A stretch of 64,000 nucleotides of DNA from Oryza sativa Japonica Group. Lineage: Eukaryota; Streptophyta; Magnoliopsida; Poales; Poaceae. The stretch spans positions 26,239,501-26,303,500 of the forward strand of contig NC_089041.1 in assembly GCF_034140825.1 (NCBI RefSeq), given 5' to 3'. The notes beneath the pieces were generated by a model. The model was not told the origin of the DNA. It ran no database searches and worked only from the letters and a program-made list of their open reading frames with translations. Made by a program: the position numbers and the translations under genes. How positions within the stretch are numbered: the first letter of the stretch is position 1; the number at the start of each line of letters is the position of its first letter. This document shows, piece after piece, positions 12,471 through 22,185 of this stretch.

Positions 12471-12800
12471 CATCTTTACTGAAAGTCTGAAACTACTTCT
12501 GTGATGAGTACTATTTTCACATTTTTCACAGCCTACACACAACATACAGACACATTACAATCTGTAACCATCACGCTCACGCATGAACATTAAGTAACAA
12601 CTGTACCACACATCTTTACCGGAAATCTGAAAATACTTCGGGTGATGAGTATCATTTCCCAATTTTGAAGCCTACACACCACAAACACACACTGCAATAT
12701 ATAACCATCAGGCATGAACATCAGGTAGAACTGTACTACAATACACACAAACATAAACTGCAATCTGTAACTATCAAGCATGAACATAGAACTGTACTAC
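12471..12800. repeat. Imperfect tandem repeat, about 140-bp period
   Basis: The anchor catctttac occurs at 12471 and 12611, each followed by a similar run that ends in gcatgaacat...ctgtac. A third, shorter copy lies at about 12741-12799. That makes about 2.4 diverged copies, non-coding, just downstream of gene A and possibly inside its 3' UTR. Confidence 0.6.
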
Positions 12801-13040
12801 TGTTTAAACACTGATTTTCAGAATGTCATTGCAGAAGCAAAAAAAATTGCAGCAATTGAGTCTGAAAGTTTCATTTCTTTCCTTTTCTTTTTCTTTCAGC
12901 AAGTTGCACTGCAAGGGACAATATGGTTACAGTAGCAGCAACACAAAGCTAGTACAAAACTTTGCAACCACAGAGCACACTCAATCGATCATCAAAAGTG
13001 CTGTTCAGAGACAGATATGATCATATCAGGATCAAAGAAC

Positions 13041-13070
13041 CCGAATGAATGAATGAATGAATGAATGAAC
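13041..13070. repeat. Tetranucleotide microsatellite (TGAA)n
   Basis: About six uninterrupted TGAA/GAAT units lie 50 bp beyond the stop codon of gene A, probably in its 3' UTR. Confidence 0.85.
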
Positions 13071-13120
13071 AGAACCAAAAGGCTGAAAGAAACCTACAGT
13101 TGTACACACACCAATCTACT

Positions 13121-15204
13121 CTAAGGAGGGAGGACATAATTGGCCGGAATCAGAGGCTGGGAGTCTTCATGAGCTAGTGGGTCGTCTACCCTCAGCATGG
13201 TATACTGGAGCAGAAGCAGATAGTCCACCACCTGATCGTCTCGCGGCGTATCCCGGCTGCGACCATCCGCCATGGGCGTCCTCAGTGCTCTGGCTGCAGC
13301 TTCTGGGGTGGAGAAGATGACCAGAGCCGCCCTCCTGGCCATGTACACGACGCAGCTCTCGACGTCACCGAAGTATTGCATCAGGTAATCCTCTGTCATG
13401 TCTTGGTGTAAGCCCAGCAGGATGAAGCCCCGGCGTGCGAGGTTGCCCTGACGAACAGATGAAGATGGCCGGAGTGATTCGAGCTCGACCAATCCCCGGC
13501 CTAATCCATGGAGATCATCCAGCGTGCACCGATCCATCCTTCGGTGGGCGCGAGCGACCGCCAAGTTCACCACCTCGGGGTACAGCAATGGCCGAGGCAT
13601 GAACGCCGGGGACGGGTCGTCGATGAGCTGGGCGGTGATCGGCTGCGGCCCGCAGGCGCGCCTCCAGAACTCGCCGGACTCCGCCGTCAGCGCGCGGGCG
13701 TCGCCGCGGCTGCGCGCCACGACCACCGCGAGCCGGTCGCCGCGGTGCACCAGGAGCGCCTCCACCGGGTGGAGCTCCTCCACGCGACGGCACGCCTCGC
13801 CGGCGTCGAGCTCGGCGATGCCGGGTCCCCGGAGAAGGACGACGCGGCCGAGGAAGTCCGGCGAGAGGCAGAACAGCGGGAGGAGGTCCCGCGTCACCGC
13901 GCCATTGCCGCCGGCGCCGTCCGCGACCAAGGGGAAGAGGCCCGAGTCGTAGAGGCCGAGGTGGAAGGCGATCAGCTCCGCGGACCTGCTGCCGCATCGC
14001 TCGATGTCCCTGGACTCGTCGAACACCACCATGGCCATCCTGCTCGAGTAGTAAGCCACCACCGCGCACGCTCTGCCGCTCGCTGCCAACTCTGACCTCG
14101 CGACGCCGTACAGATATCCGGGCGTAGCCGTGCTCCTTGCCCCCATCCTCAGCAGCAGGCACCGCAAGTTGATGTCCTCCAGGGCGTCTGCCTCCAGATA
14201 TCGCCAGGGAACCATTCGGCGGAATGCCTCGGCGGTCGAGCTCCGCCGGCTCTGCTGGTCGGCTGCATCCTTCACAAGCTCTACCGAATTATGCAGAATC
14301 TCGTCATCAACCTACAAGAACAACAGATTCAGAGCATCAGAAGTGGAATGAAGCAAGAGAAACATGAAGATTCACCCTGCAGCAACCGATTCAGAGAATC
14401 AAGAAACGAACAATACGGGAAAGGGAGAAACATGAACAGGCACCTGCAGCGACCAATTCAGAACCAACAGAAAGAATTTGGCCATGAACAAAGCGGGAGA
14501 AAATATGAAAATTCACCTGTAGAGACCAATTCAGAACCAGAACAGAAAGAATTAGGACATGAACAAAGAGGGAGAAGCATGAACATTCACCCGCAGAAGC
14601 CAATTCAGAAATCAGAACCAAAATACGGAGAATTTTGACATGAACTCCCGGCGAAGAATCTGGACATGAACGAAGCGCAGAGACCGATTCAGAACCAGAA
14701 CATAGAATCGAAAATGAAGAAATCGGGAGAACTCAAAAAGGAACACCAATTTCACGGTCCAAAGCTCCCAAAAACCAATATTTCGCGCAAGAATTGCACC
14801 AAGAACACTGCCGCGATCAACATCTCGCACCCAAGAAATGCCTCAGCAAGAACGGATGGGGAAGAAAAGCAGAGAAGCGGTGTTTGTACCATGGAATTTT
14901 GTACCATGGAAATCGTCCGGTATGCGCCTGGGCGAGCCGCCTCCATCACCGCCGCACACAAGCAATCGATCTCTGCGGAGAACACCAGCATGCCGACGCG
15001 CTCGCATCTGACAGCATCTCGTAGCAGGACGGTCGCCATGACAACTCCATAGCGGGTGAAGATCGACTCCAGGTGTACCGGAGATATGATGGAGGTTACA
15101 CCTCCGAACACCAGCGCTCGACGCAAGAAAGTGGAGTCCCCGCCGAGAATCGGTTGACGCTCCAAGAGCGCCTCGATGAGGTGGCGCAAGATCACGCTGT
15201 CCAT
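13121..15204 (-). CDS. Gene A: uncharacterised protein with four RRM-like units
   Basis: Two exons, 15204-14905 and 14311-13121, join in phase 0 (ATG/GTACAA donor, TTGTAG acceptor) into 496 residues. The family has no function I can name. Four weakly similar units are visible, each with a short hydrophobic strand like RNP2 and, 35-45 residues on, a strand like RNP1: RALVFGGV with GMLVFSA (about 29-76), CLLLRMG with RMAMVVFDE (151-199), VVLLRG with RLAVVVA (257-299) and GFILLGL with RRAALVIFST (395-435). The last unit is the best match to an RRM, including an alpha-2-like PEAAARAL. Most canonical RNA-contacting aromatic residues are absent, so RNA binding is uncertain. A second possible donor with the same ATG/GTACAA context lies 15 bases downstream. 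The intron contains tandem repeats. Genes B and C, next on the same strand, share one such unit. TGGGCC motifs lie upstream at about 15409 and 15442. Confidence 0.75.
14340..14700. repeat. Intronic tandem repeat, about 70-bp period, five copies
   Basis: Within the gene A intron the motif ccaattcagaacc (or ccgattcaga) recurs at about 14381, 14453, 14525, 14598 and 14689. Between copies, each unit carries variants of gacatgaacaaag, gggagaa and cacctgcag. This leaves about five imperfect units of 66-80 bp. The array fills more than half of the 593-bp intron. Confidence 0.75.
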
Positions 15205-16419
15205 AGAGGTGGACGCGGGGAAGGAAAGGGAGGGAGAAAGAATCGCTCGGTCAGGGTGGAGGAGGTTCGTCGTGATCTCGGTGGAGAGGCTACTGGTTCT
15301 TGATTTCTTGGAGAGAAAAGCAGAGGGGGAGGGCGAGCGAGTTGGAGGAGTTCTTGGAGGGAGTCGGGAGGAAGAAGACGACCTATTTATTTGCGAGTTG
15401 GGTGGAAATGGGCCGAAACTTTATAGGCCGTTCGTAGCTAAATGGGCCGGTTCAGTCAGCTTGGGGCGGCAAAGCCCATATTCAGAAATAACACTTCTTT
15501 TCAGAGAGTTCAGTCAACTTTGATTCCCTCGAAGTACAATTTTATTCATATCCCTTAACCATATTAAGGTATATATCTTGAATCCTTAAGGCCTTAACAA
15601 CCAAAACCGGTATAAGATAACTTCCTCGATGATTTTGAGGGTGGTTTTCGTTGATGTGGCTCATACTTGGTCTAGCCGGCTGAATCAACACGTGGAACCC
15701 ACATGTCAATGACTTTTCCCTCTTTCTCCTCTGTTTCTTTCTTCCCTCTCCTTTCCCTACACGGGCGCATGGCGACTCAAATGAAATGATATATTGTTCT
15801 AAGCATACAAAAGGAACATTCTAAGAACCACACAAGTAATCTAAACTATATATATGGGAAAATTTACTACATGACATTGTGGATTTGCTCCATTGTCCTA
15901 TAAAAAACAAACATAGTACGGAATGTGGCACACACTAATACTATGAGTTATGGACTCCGAATACATTGTTGACGATAGTGCTCGAATTCTAGTCGTGGCA
16001 AGACTTTCCTAGAGAAGGAGGTGAGCCTGGAGATACTTATTAAACTTCCGCCCTCCCCTCCTCTGTCTCCTCCTCAGCCCTCCATCTCCTACCACTCTTC
16101 GTCAAGGCCAAGATATGAATATCTCAAGTATAGAGCTCAATTCGAAGTTAGTACTATGCTAATGCAATTTTTTTGTCAGGTGTGGGGCTCGAGCCTAAGC
16201 TGCCTCGCACCTGGCTCTGCCCAGTCTTGGCATATCATTAGGATCAAGTACATCAATGAATAAAAAGACTTGAACGCTTACAAGTATAGATACTGATCCA
16301 AACACACGAGGACAGAATTGGCAACAACCACAATCCACGGTAGGCATGAAGTACGTGTTCATAGTGAAGTGAGACAGCTAGTAATATTACCGTACCCTCC
16401 CACTGTTTAGAGTTTGAAC
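15205..16419. other. Gene A 5' region and spacer
   Basis: The first 200 bases are GC- and GA-rich and look like gene A 5' UTR and promoter, with TGGGCC motifs near 15409 and 15442. The rest, to 16419, is AT-rich without a recognised gene. An open frame at 16021-16263 (+) has no domain. Confidence 0.4.
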
Positions 16420-16662
16420 CAGGGTTTACCTTACCGCCGGGGCCGGGGTTACCGCGCCCCGGCGGCAAGCACGGTTACCGCGCGGTAACCGCGGTATCCG
16501 TGAAAAACCGTACAAAACCGTGTAAAATTTATCAAAAATTCAAATTATTTTTTAAATTTATTTGTATTTAAGAAGGTTACCGTGGTATTTATATTACCGT
16601 ACCCCGCGGTAAGCCCGGTAACCGCGGTAACCGCGCGGTTACCGGCGGTAAGGTAAACCCTG
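16420..16662. repeat. hAT-type MITE, 243 bp, with 8-bp target duplication
   Basis: The termini are CAGGGTTTACCTTACCGCCGG and its inverted counterpart ending GGTAAACCCTG. Both sides are flanked by an exact 8-bp duplication, GTTTGAAC (16412-16419 and 16663-16670). An 8-bp duplication and CAGGG ends are hAT hallmarks. The interior is rich in CCGCGGTAACC-type palindromes. There is no coding capacity. Confidence 0.88.
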
Positions 16663-16670
16663 GTTTGAAC

Positions 16671-17010
16671 TCGCATGTTTGTGAAGTGATATATTACACA
16701 TTAATCTATCTTATAATTTTTTTTGAATTTTTTTCATAATCATTTAGTTGGTATGCAAAAAACGGGTGGACGTCCACCCGAGAGATTAGAATCTATCTTC
16801 TTTTTTCATAGGGAAACTATTTTAAGCACTTGGGTGGACGTCCACCCATTTCTTGCATATCATCTAAATGGTTATGAAAAATTTTCAAAAAACTTGACAT
16901 GATAGGTTAATATGTAATATATCACTTTACAAACATGCAAGTTTAAATTCGACTTCTACGAGTTGTAACAAAAATAACAAAATTGACTGTGAATATACAT
17001 ATGCGAAAAA
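16671..17010. repeat. Two head-to-head half elements with palindromic tips
   Basis: Two long arms are inverted copies of each other: about 16671-16779 and 16832-16950. Each has the perfect 16-base palindrome GGGTGGACGTCCACCC (or all but one base of it) at its inner end, and a 52-bp spacer separates them. The hAT MITE at 16420 is inserted in the left arm, since its flank GTTTGAAC matches the arm sequence opposite. A relative with the same tip as an outer end lies at 19684-19985, so these may be two half copies facing each other rather than one element. Confidence 0.6.
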
Positions 17011-17088
17011 AGTAATGTTATCGAAGCAAAACACATACACATCAGACAAACACAAAAAATGACTGAATGAAATGCATGAAACATACTA

Positions 17089-17320
17089 CCTCCATTCCTA
17101 AATATTTGATGCCGTTGACTTTTTTAAATATGTTTGACCGTTCGTCTTATTAAAAAACTTTTGCGAAATATGTAAAACTATATATATAAATAAAAGTATA
17201 TTTAACAATGAATCAAATGATAGGAAAAGAATTAATAATTACTTAAATTTGTTTAATAAGACGAACGGTTAAACATGTTTTAAAAAGTCAACGGCGTCAA
17301 ATATTTAGAGACGGAGGGAG
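17089..17320. repeat. Stowaway-like MITE
   Basis: The left end CCTCCATTCCTAAATATTTG and the right end CAAATATTTAGAGACGGAGG are inverted repeats, with TA on each side (17087-17088 and 17321-17322). The inner arms (gttgactttttt and aagtcaacggcg, gaccgttcgtctta and taagacgaacggtta) continue the symmetry. TA duplication and CTCCxTCC-type tips define Stowaway MITEs of the Tc1/mariner group. Its hairpin resembles precursors of the rice miR812 family as I remember them. Confidence 0.8.
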
Positions 17321-17474
17321 TAGTAATTTCTATCGAAGAAAAGAAGCGGCTGTCTAATTGATGCTGGGAGAGGAATGAATCAAATGATCATAAAATCATA
17401 TCCCACGATTTTATTTTTCATACCAGCTTAGTATACCAAGCATTAGCTTGTCCTTTTGAGGGATAAATAAATGA

Positions 17475-18305
17475 TTAATCAAACCAGTATTGGTAAGGCC
17501 ATATCTTGTCAGGTATCTTGTGCGGATCGCCGAGATCGGCGGCTCGCCGGGACGCGTCCTCCATGCAGAAGAACTCGGTGTCGTCCGTCCTCCAGTAGGT
17601 GTAGCTGGTGCCGTAGTACCGCGGCTCGCCGCCGTCCGCTCCTCCCGGCGTCGGCCCTTCCCTCCGCGACGCCAGGGACGCGACGAGCGCCGTCGTGGCC
17701 TCCACCGGCCGCCCTCTCCTGTCGCCCTCCAGCATGCTGAACCACGACACGCGCATCGCCTCCTCGCCGGCGCCGCTCTCGCGCGGCGGAGCCCTCCTCG
17801 GATGCAGCGCCAACTGTGTTCTTCCATCGGATTAGTTAGTCTAGTCACTCAATTCAAATCAAAATCGGATCGGATCGGATCTGATCTTTGATGACCTGCA
17901 GGGTCCGTTCAATTCGAATTTTCAAATTAGACTCACCTTGATGTCCATTGCGGCGGCGAGGACGAGCGGCGGGCCGAGGTGGAGGGGAGGGACGGGCTCG
18001 AAGAACCCCGCCCCTGTGCGGAGCACTGCCGCGCTCATGCAGTCCGCGACGGCGACCCCGAAGACGACGACGGCCATGCCCAGGCCGCCGGAGACGGCGA
18101 TGGCCTCGATGGAGGCGAACATGTCGCACACTTCACCTGGGACGGTGCAGGAGGGGAGGCGGCGGACGAGGATGCAGCGGCGGTGGAGCTCCGACGGGTG
18201 GCCGCGCAGCGTGCCGGCCACGGGGGCGAGGATGTTGCGCGCCATGGTGGCCCTGGCGAAGTAGGCGCCGTACCGGCTTGTCAGCGTCGCCTCCGTCGCC
18301 GGCAT
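17475..18305 (-). CDS. Gene B: single RRM-like unit protein, paralogue of C
   Basis: Two exons, 18305-17937 and 17813-17475, join in phase 0 (donor AAG/GTGAGT, acceptor ACACAG) into 235 residues. The N-terminal half carries NILAPVAG, GHPSELHRR and an RRM-like unit with CILVRRL (44-50) and GMAVVVFG (76-83), followed by PPLHLGPPLVL and MDIK at the exon end. Exon 2 starts LALHPRR and continues into a tail with DDTEFFCMED and a C-terminal WPYQYWFD. Gene C has the same core, the same intron position and a matching start of exon 2, which supports both models and the start at 18305. An in-frame upstream Met (18461) would add 52 residues not matched in C. The function is unknown; a diverged RNA-binding or protein-interaction fold is an inference. 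The tail is absent from C. Confidence 0.75.
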
Positions 18306-18741
18306 CCTCTCGACCGCCGCCGACGACGAACGGTTTCCGAGACTCGAGAGTGACTCTGATTCAGTGACGAAGGCAAGCAAATGCAAACCACACGAGACAC
18401 ACGGCCGGGCCTTGCCTGGGCTTGATTTTTCGGAGGCCCATTCGTTTCGTCTCGTTGTCATTTCTGAGTTTCTTTTGGTTATTGTTGTTTTTATGTTCTG
18501 CTTCTGGCAAGCGGCTAGCTACAGTCTAGATGTCATCTAAGCTTTTCATATTGATCGAATTGTGATAATCTCCTTTGTCAGTAATTTTGTACAGAATTGC
18601 TATTTGGTTGATAGAAAATTGGGGCCTATATCTTCGTCATTCATACTCCAACGACCTTAGTTCCTCCTCTAGACCCTTTTCGTACCTAGCTCCAGCAAAG
18701 CTTCAACGACAGGAAATAGTCTAACGTGTTAGGGTTTAGGG

Positions 18742-18999
18742 TTAGAGTTGAGGGGAGGGGGTGGAGATCGCTAAGCTTACATGCATGGCCGTAGGAGGCA
18801 GCGGTGAACGCAAATGACGAGTATGGCACTAGAGTTGCAAGGATGGAGGAGGATGATGGGCCGGAGTTGGTTAGGGTTGGGGGGAGGGGGTGGAGATCGC
18901 TAAGCTTACATGCATGACCGTGGGAGGCAGCGGTGAACGCGGATGACGAGTATGGCGCTGGAGTCGCAACGATGGAGGAGGATGGTGGGCCGAAGTTGC
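18742..18999. repeat. Two-copy tandem repeat, 129-bp period, with telomere-like tip
   Basis: The anchor gtggagatcgctaagcttac occurs at 18761 and 18890, and flanking sequence repeats at about 90 percent identity over each 129-bp unit. Just before copy 1 lies ttagggtttagggttag (18729-18745), which resembles plant telomere repeats; copy 2 keeps gttagggttgg. There is no coding evidence. Confidence 0.75.
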
Positions 19000-19683
19000 T
19001 AGTAGGTCAAATTGGAGCTTATAGTTAGAAGGCGATAGTTAGTAGTGGCAGATTGATCGGAGGAGAGAAGGGTAGGGTGAGTGGGAGGAGGCCCAATAAG
19101 GTTAGGCGATAGAGGTAAGACATTGAGCGCTTGCTCGATCGAGTTGTAGCGATGGCGTTAAGACTATGGTCTGAAATTTGCAGGATTTTCTAAGTGTTAT
19201 TTGTCTAGTATCAAATAAACAATGAGTTGTCTTGTATCAAATTTATGAATCTATTTCCATGTGTTGGGTGTTGGGTTATATGAATTCTTTGTTTTCCTCT
19301 TCTGTTTGAAGCTGCTTCGCAAGGGAGCTTGGTTTTGTCGGGCCCCTAAATATTAATATTAGTAATGTTCATGTCACATATACATTTTTGCACAGATAAA
19401 AAAGAGAAAAACTCAGTAATACTCCATAATCGGGGTTTCAAAAGTAATACTCCATAATCCAAGCAAGACAAGCATCAAACATCCAATAAAAAAATTCTAA
19501 GAAATTAAAGCAGGTGAGTTGTTTGATCTATAAATCATCCTTCATCCTCGTTCACCAAACAAGCGAATCGTCGTGGTTGATGTCGGTGGTTCACCTGGAC
19601 GTGTTCTGCTGCAGCTGCGGTAAGTCACATATACCACATAGTCACGTACCGGCACCGTGGTATTTGATGGGATATGGATTTTA
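19000..19683. other. Intergenic between genes C and B
   Basis: No gene was identified. A possible small + strand reading frame with a splice-like gtaagt at 19620 was considered and rejected. The sequence is otherwise AT-rich and unremarkable. Confidence 0.35.
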
Positions 19684-19985
19684 ATACGGGTGGTCCACCC
19701 GTTTTTTACATGTCAATTACATGGTTATGAGAAAAAAATTAAAAACTATACAAACATGTAAGTTCAAATTTGATTTCTGTAAGTTGTAACGAAAATAACA
19801 AATTAAACTGTAACTAGTTTACATATATTTGCAAATAAATTTGTTATTTTTTTGTTATAACTTGTAAAATACGATTTTGAACTATGGAATGATATATTCC
19901 TTATTAATCTATCTTATCTTATCAATTTTTTTTTGAGATTTTTTCATAACCATTTAGTTGACTTATAAAAAACGGGTAGACATCT
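19684..19985. repeat. Non-autonomous DNA element related to 16671-17010
   Basis: The left end acgggtggtccacccgtttttt and the right end aaaaaacgggtagac are inverted repeats. Inner segments (catggttatgag and cataaccattta, acttgtaaaat and ttctgtaagttg) extend the symmetry. The palindromic tip is a shorter form of GGGTGGACGTCCACCC. There is no coding capacity and the target duplication is not clear. Confidence 0.6.
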
Positions 19986-20128
19986 ATATCTAATTGTTTA
20001 AAAGAGGTTCCCAAAGTCGTATTTGTTGCAGCTGCGGCCGCCGACGTCGAGGCGAGGGAGCCCAGGGCCACCATTCATATCGATCGGCCACCCCGACAAC
20101 GATGGGATGGACACCGGCGACGCCGTGG

Positions 20129-22185
20129 CTAACACTGGCGGCCACACCGCATCTCGTCTCCGAACGACGACACCACGTCCTTCCCTCCTCCCGGCGAAGC
20201 AGCAGCAGGCTTCTTCGGATGGAGCGCCACCTGCAGTTTACAGATCGATAATTTTCTTAGATAGCCCATTAAAAAAGATTAAATAAAAGAAGAAATAAAA
20301 ATAAGACATAAAGCGAAAAGACAAATTATCAAATTTACTAGACTGAGTGTAACTCAGATGGCATGGTGTAGCTGTTGTGCTCTCCGCGACTGTGTTCGAC
20401 TCTAGCCGGATGTACTCGAACTTTTTCTTAGAGTAAATTGCATTGGCAGTACACAAACTTGTTAGGTGGGTGTAATTTAGTATATACTTGTAAAATGCTC
20501 GTTTAGATACACGAACTTGTCTAGTTCGTGCGAACGAGGACCAAAATAGATTCGTAATGTTAATTTTACAAAGCTGATGTTGATTAGGATGTGACGTGCA
20601 TACGTGTAGTGAGTATGCATAAGACATGTAATATTTATAAATTTGATATGTATTTTATCCTTCATCATGGAATTGATGAATTTCATATATTTCTAACCCT
20701 TATATCATTGCTCGTTTTTTTTTATCATTTTCTATGATCACTATATCCCATTCTATTTTTATTGAAGAGGTGTTCATCTAATAGCAACCTTCTCAGATAT
20801 ATGTTTACATAATTATCCTGATGAGCCCCTAAATCAGTAAGATTAGCTATGTTGTTCCCTTTTCGCCTTCCTCCGGCACACACCAGACAAGTTCATGTAC
20901 CAAAACAAGCATTTTACAAGTTTGTGTACTAGATTGCACCCACCTAACAAGTTCGTGTATCAGCGATGCAATTTACTCTTTTTCTTAATATAAATTTGAT
21001 ATTGGGTCTTTTCGCACTATCCATCTTTTTTTTATTTACTAATGTTAAATCACATAGATTTTTTTACCAATAATTCTAATGAAATACCTATAATGAAATA
21101 AGATATTCTTACCTATCGGTTTAAAGAGTATAGTACCATTACACATTGTGATGCTCTCTTTGTGAAAGCATTGGTACATATCAATAATCAGGGTTTAAAA
21201 TTTCGGTCATTTCGGACCCCACCCCTACCCCCCACGATAGGATTTAGATTGGGTGACATAGGGTAGTCATGTCACAAAGTGACCCTGAATCTCGGCCCTC
21301 CAAAATAAATTCAATGGCTGAAATTCGTCCACGTCATCATGAGTTAAAATTTAACTCGTAGGTTCAGGAGTTAAAATTTTACTGGAGTTGAATTTTAACT
21401 CGTGATAACGTGGACTAATCTCAGCCGTTAGATTTGTTTTGGAGGACCGAGATCTACCCTGTCACCTTGTGACATGGCTACCTTATGTCATCTAATCTGA
21501 ATCCCCACGATATTATTTCTGCCGAAATTTTTAATTTTTTTATTTTTTGTGAATTTGATAATATTTTGTTCAAATTGTACCAACATTTGTTCAAAATTTC
21601 GGTATATCGGTGATCTCCGATAGAATCAACTAAACCGAAAATTTAAACCCTGTCAATAAATTACTTCTAATTAGCCATGCACCAATTCGACTCGATCTGT
21701 GATCGATACTGCAATCTAATCTGATGAGCTAGCTATGATCATCAAATCGATTGGATCTATTCGAGATCGAGATGATGAACGGGAATTGGACGCGCAGTAC
21801 GCACCTTGATGTCTCGGCCGTCGACGAGGACGAGAGGAGGGCCGAAGTAGAGGGGAGGGACGGTGTCGCAGCTCGCGCTCAGCGTCGCCGCCGCCGCCGC
21901 CCGCCACCCGGCGACGGTCTCGAAGACGACGACGGCCGTGCGGAGGGCGCCGGAGACGGCGATCGCCTCGACGGGCGCGTACGCCGAGAAGCGCTCGCAC
22001 AGGTCGCCCGTAGTGCCGGTGTTCCGGCTGCTGCTGAGGCGGCGGAGCAGGATGCAGCGGCGGTGGAGCTCCGACGGGTGGCCGCTCAGCCGGCCGGCGA
22101 CGGGGGCGAGGATGTTGCGCGCCAGGGTGGCCTTGGCGGCGGCCGCGCCGTACAGGCTGCATAGCCTCGCCTCCATCTCCGCCAT
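20129..22185 (-). CDS. Gene C: single RRM-like unit protein with short tail
   Basis: Two exons, 22185-21805 and 20230-20129, join in phase 0 (donor AAG/GTGCGT, acceptor CTGCAG) into 160 residues. The core matches gene B: NILAPVAG, GHPSELHRR, CILLRRL (44-50), TAVVVFET (83-90), PPLYFGPPLVL and DIK at the exon end. Exon 2 begins VALHPKK, the counterpart of LALHPRR in gene B, then ends after 33 residues, whereas gene B continues for 112. C may therefore be a shortened copy or B an extended one. The 1574-bp intron holds a SINE-like piece and three MITEs, two of them nested, yet both splice sites look intact. Exon 2 was chosen by its match to gene B and lies far from exon 1, so it is less certain than exon 1. 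No function can be assigned. Confidence 0.65.
20338..20421 (+). repeat. SINE-like fragment with Pol III A and B boxes
   Basis: TAACTCAGATGG (about 20348) resembles a tRNA A box (TGGCTCAGTTGG), and GTTCGACTC (about 20394) fits the B-box consensus, spaced about 45 bp apart as in tRNA-derived SINEs. The Mutator-type MITE at 20431 appears to have inserted in its T-rich tail. No target duplication was found. Confidence 0.4.
20431..20978. repeat. Mutator-type MITE, 548 bp, with 9-bp target duplication
   Basis: Inverted termini of about 90 bp begin GAGTAAATTGCATTGGCAGT and end in GCAATTTACTC. Both sides carry an exact 9-bp duplication, TTTTTCTTA (20422-20430 and 20979-20987). Long terminal inverted repeats with 9-bp duplications define Mutator-like elements. 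The interior is non-coding. It sits in the gene C intron. Confidence 0.9.
21189..21652. repeat. hAT-type MITE in gene C intron, host to a nested element
   Basis: The left end CAGGGTTTAAAATTTCGG and the right end CCGAAAATTTAAACCCTG form nearly exact inverted repeats. The flanks TCAATAAT and TCAATAAA agree at 7 of 8 positions, fitting a hAT 8-bp duplication. The middle is occupied by another inverted-repeat element (21240-21504). Confidence 0.82.
21240..21504. repeat. Foldback MITE nested in the hAT MITE
   Basis: Nearly the whole 265 bp is one inverted repeat. GGATTTAGATTGGGTGACAT at the left faces its complement at the right, and the arms continue through gtcatgtcacaaagtgac to a short centre at about 21365. 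It is flanked by CCACGATA on both sides (21232-21239 and 21505-21512), 8 bp or 9 with one shared C. It inserted after the outer MITE. Confidence 0.8.

Noticed and set aside
13508-14095. Long + strand open frames opposite gene A exon 2
   Set aside because: They are antisense shadows of a GC-rich exon; the - strand frame has repeated hydrophobic units and matching splice sites.
18306-18461. N-terminal extension of gene B from the Met at 18461
   Set aside because: Gene C lacks a counterpart and aligns from the Met at 18305; the extension is probably 5' UTR.
19580-20130. Possible two-exon small + strand gene (MSVVHLDVFCCSC, gtaagt donor, gttgcag acceptor)
   Set aside because: It is very short, its second part overlaps gene C exon 2 in antisense, and no domain is supported.
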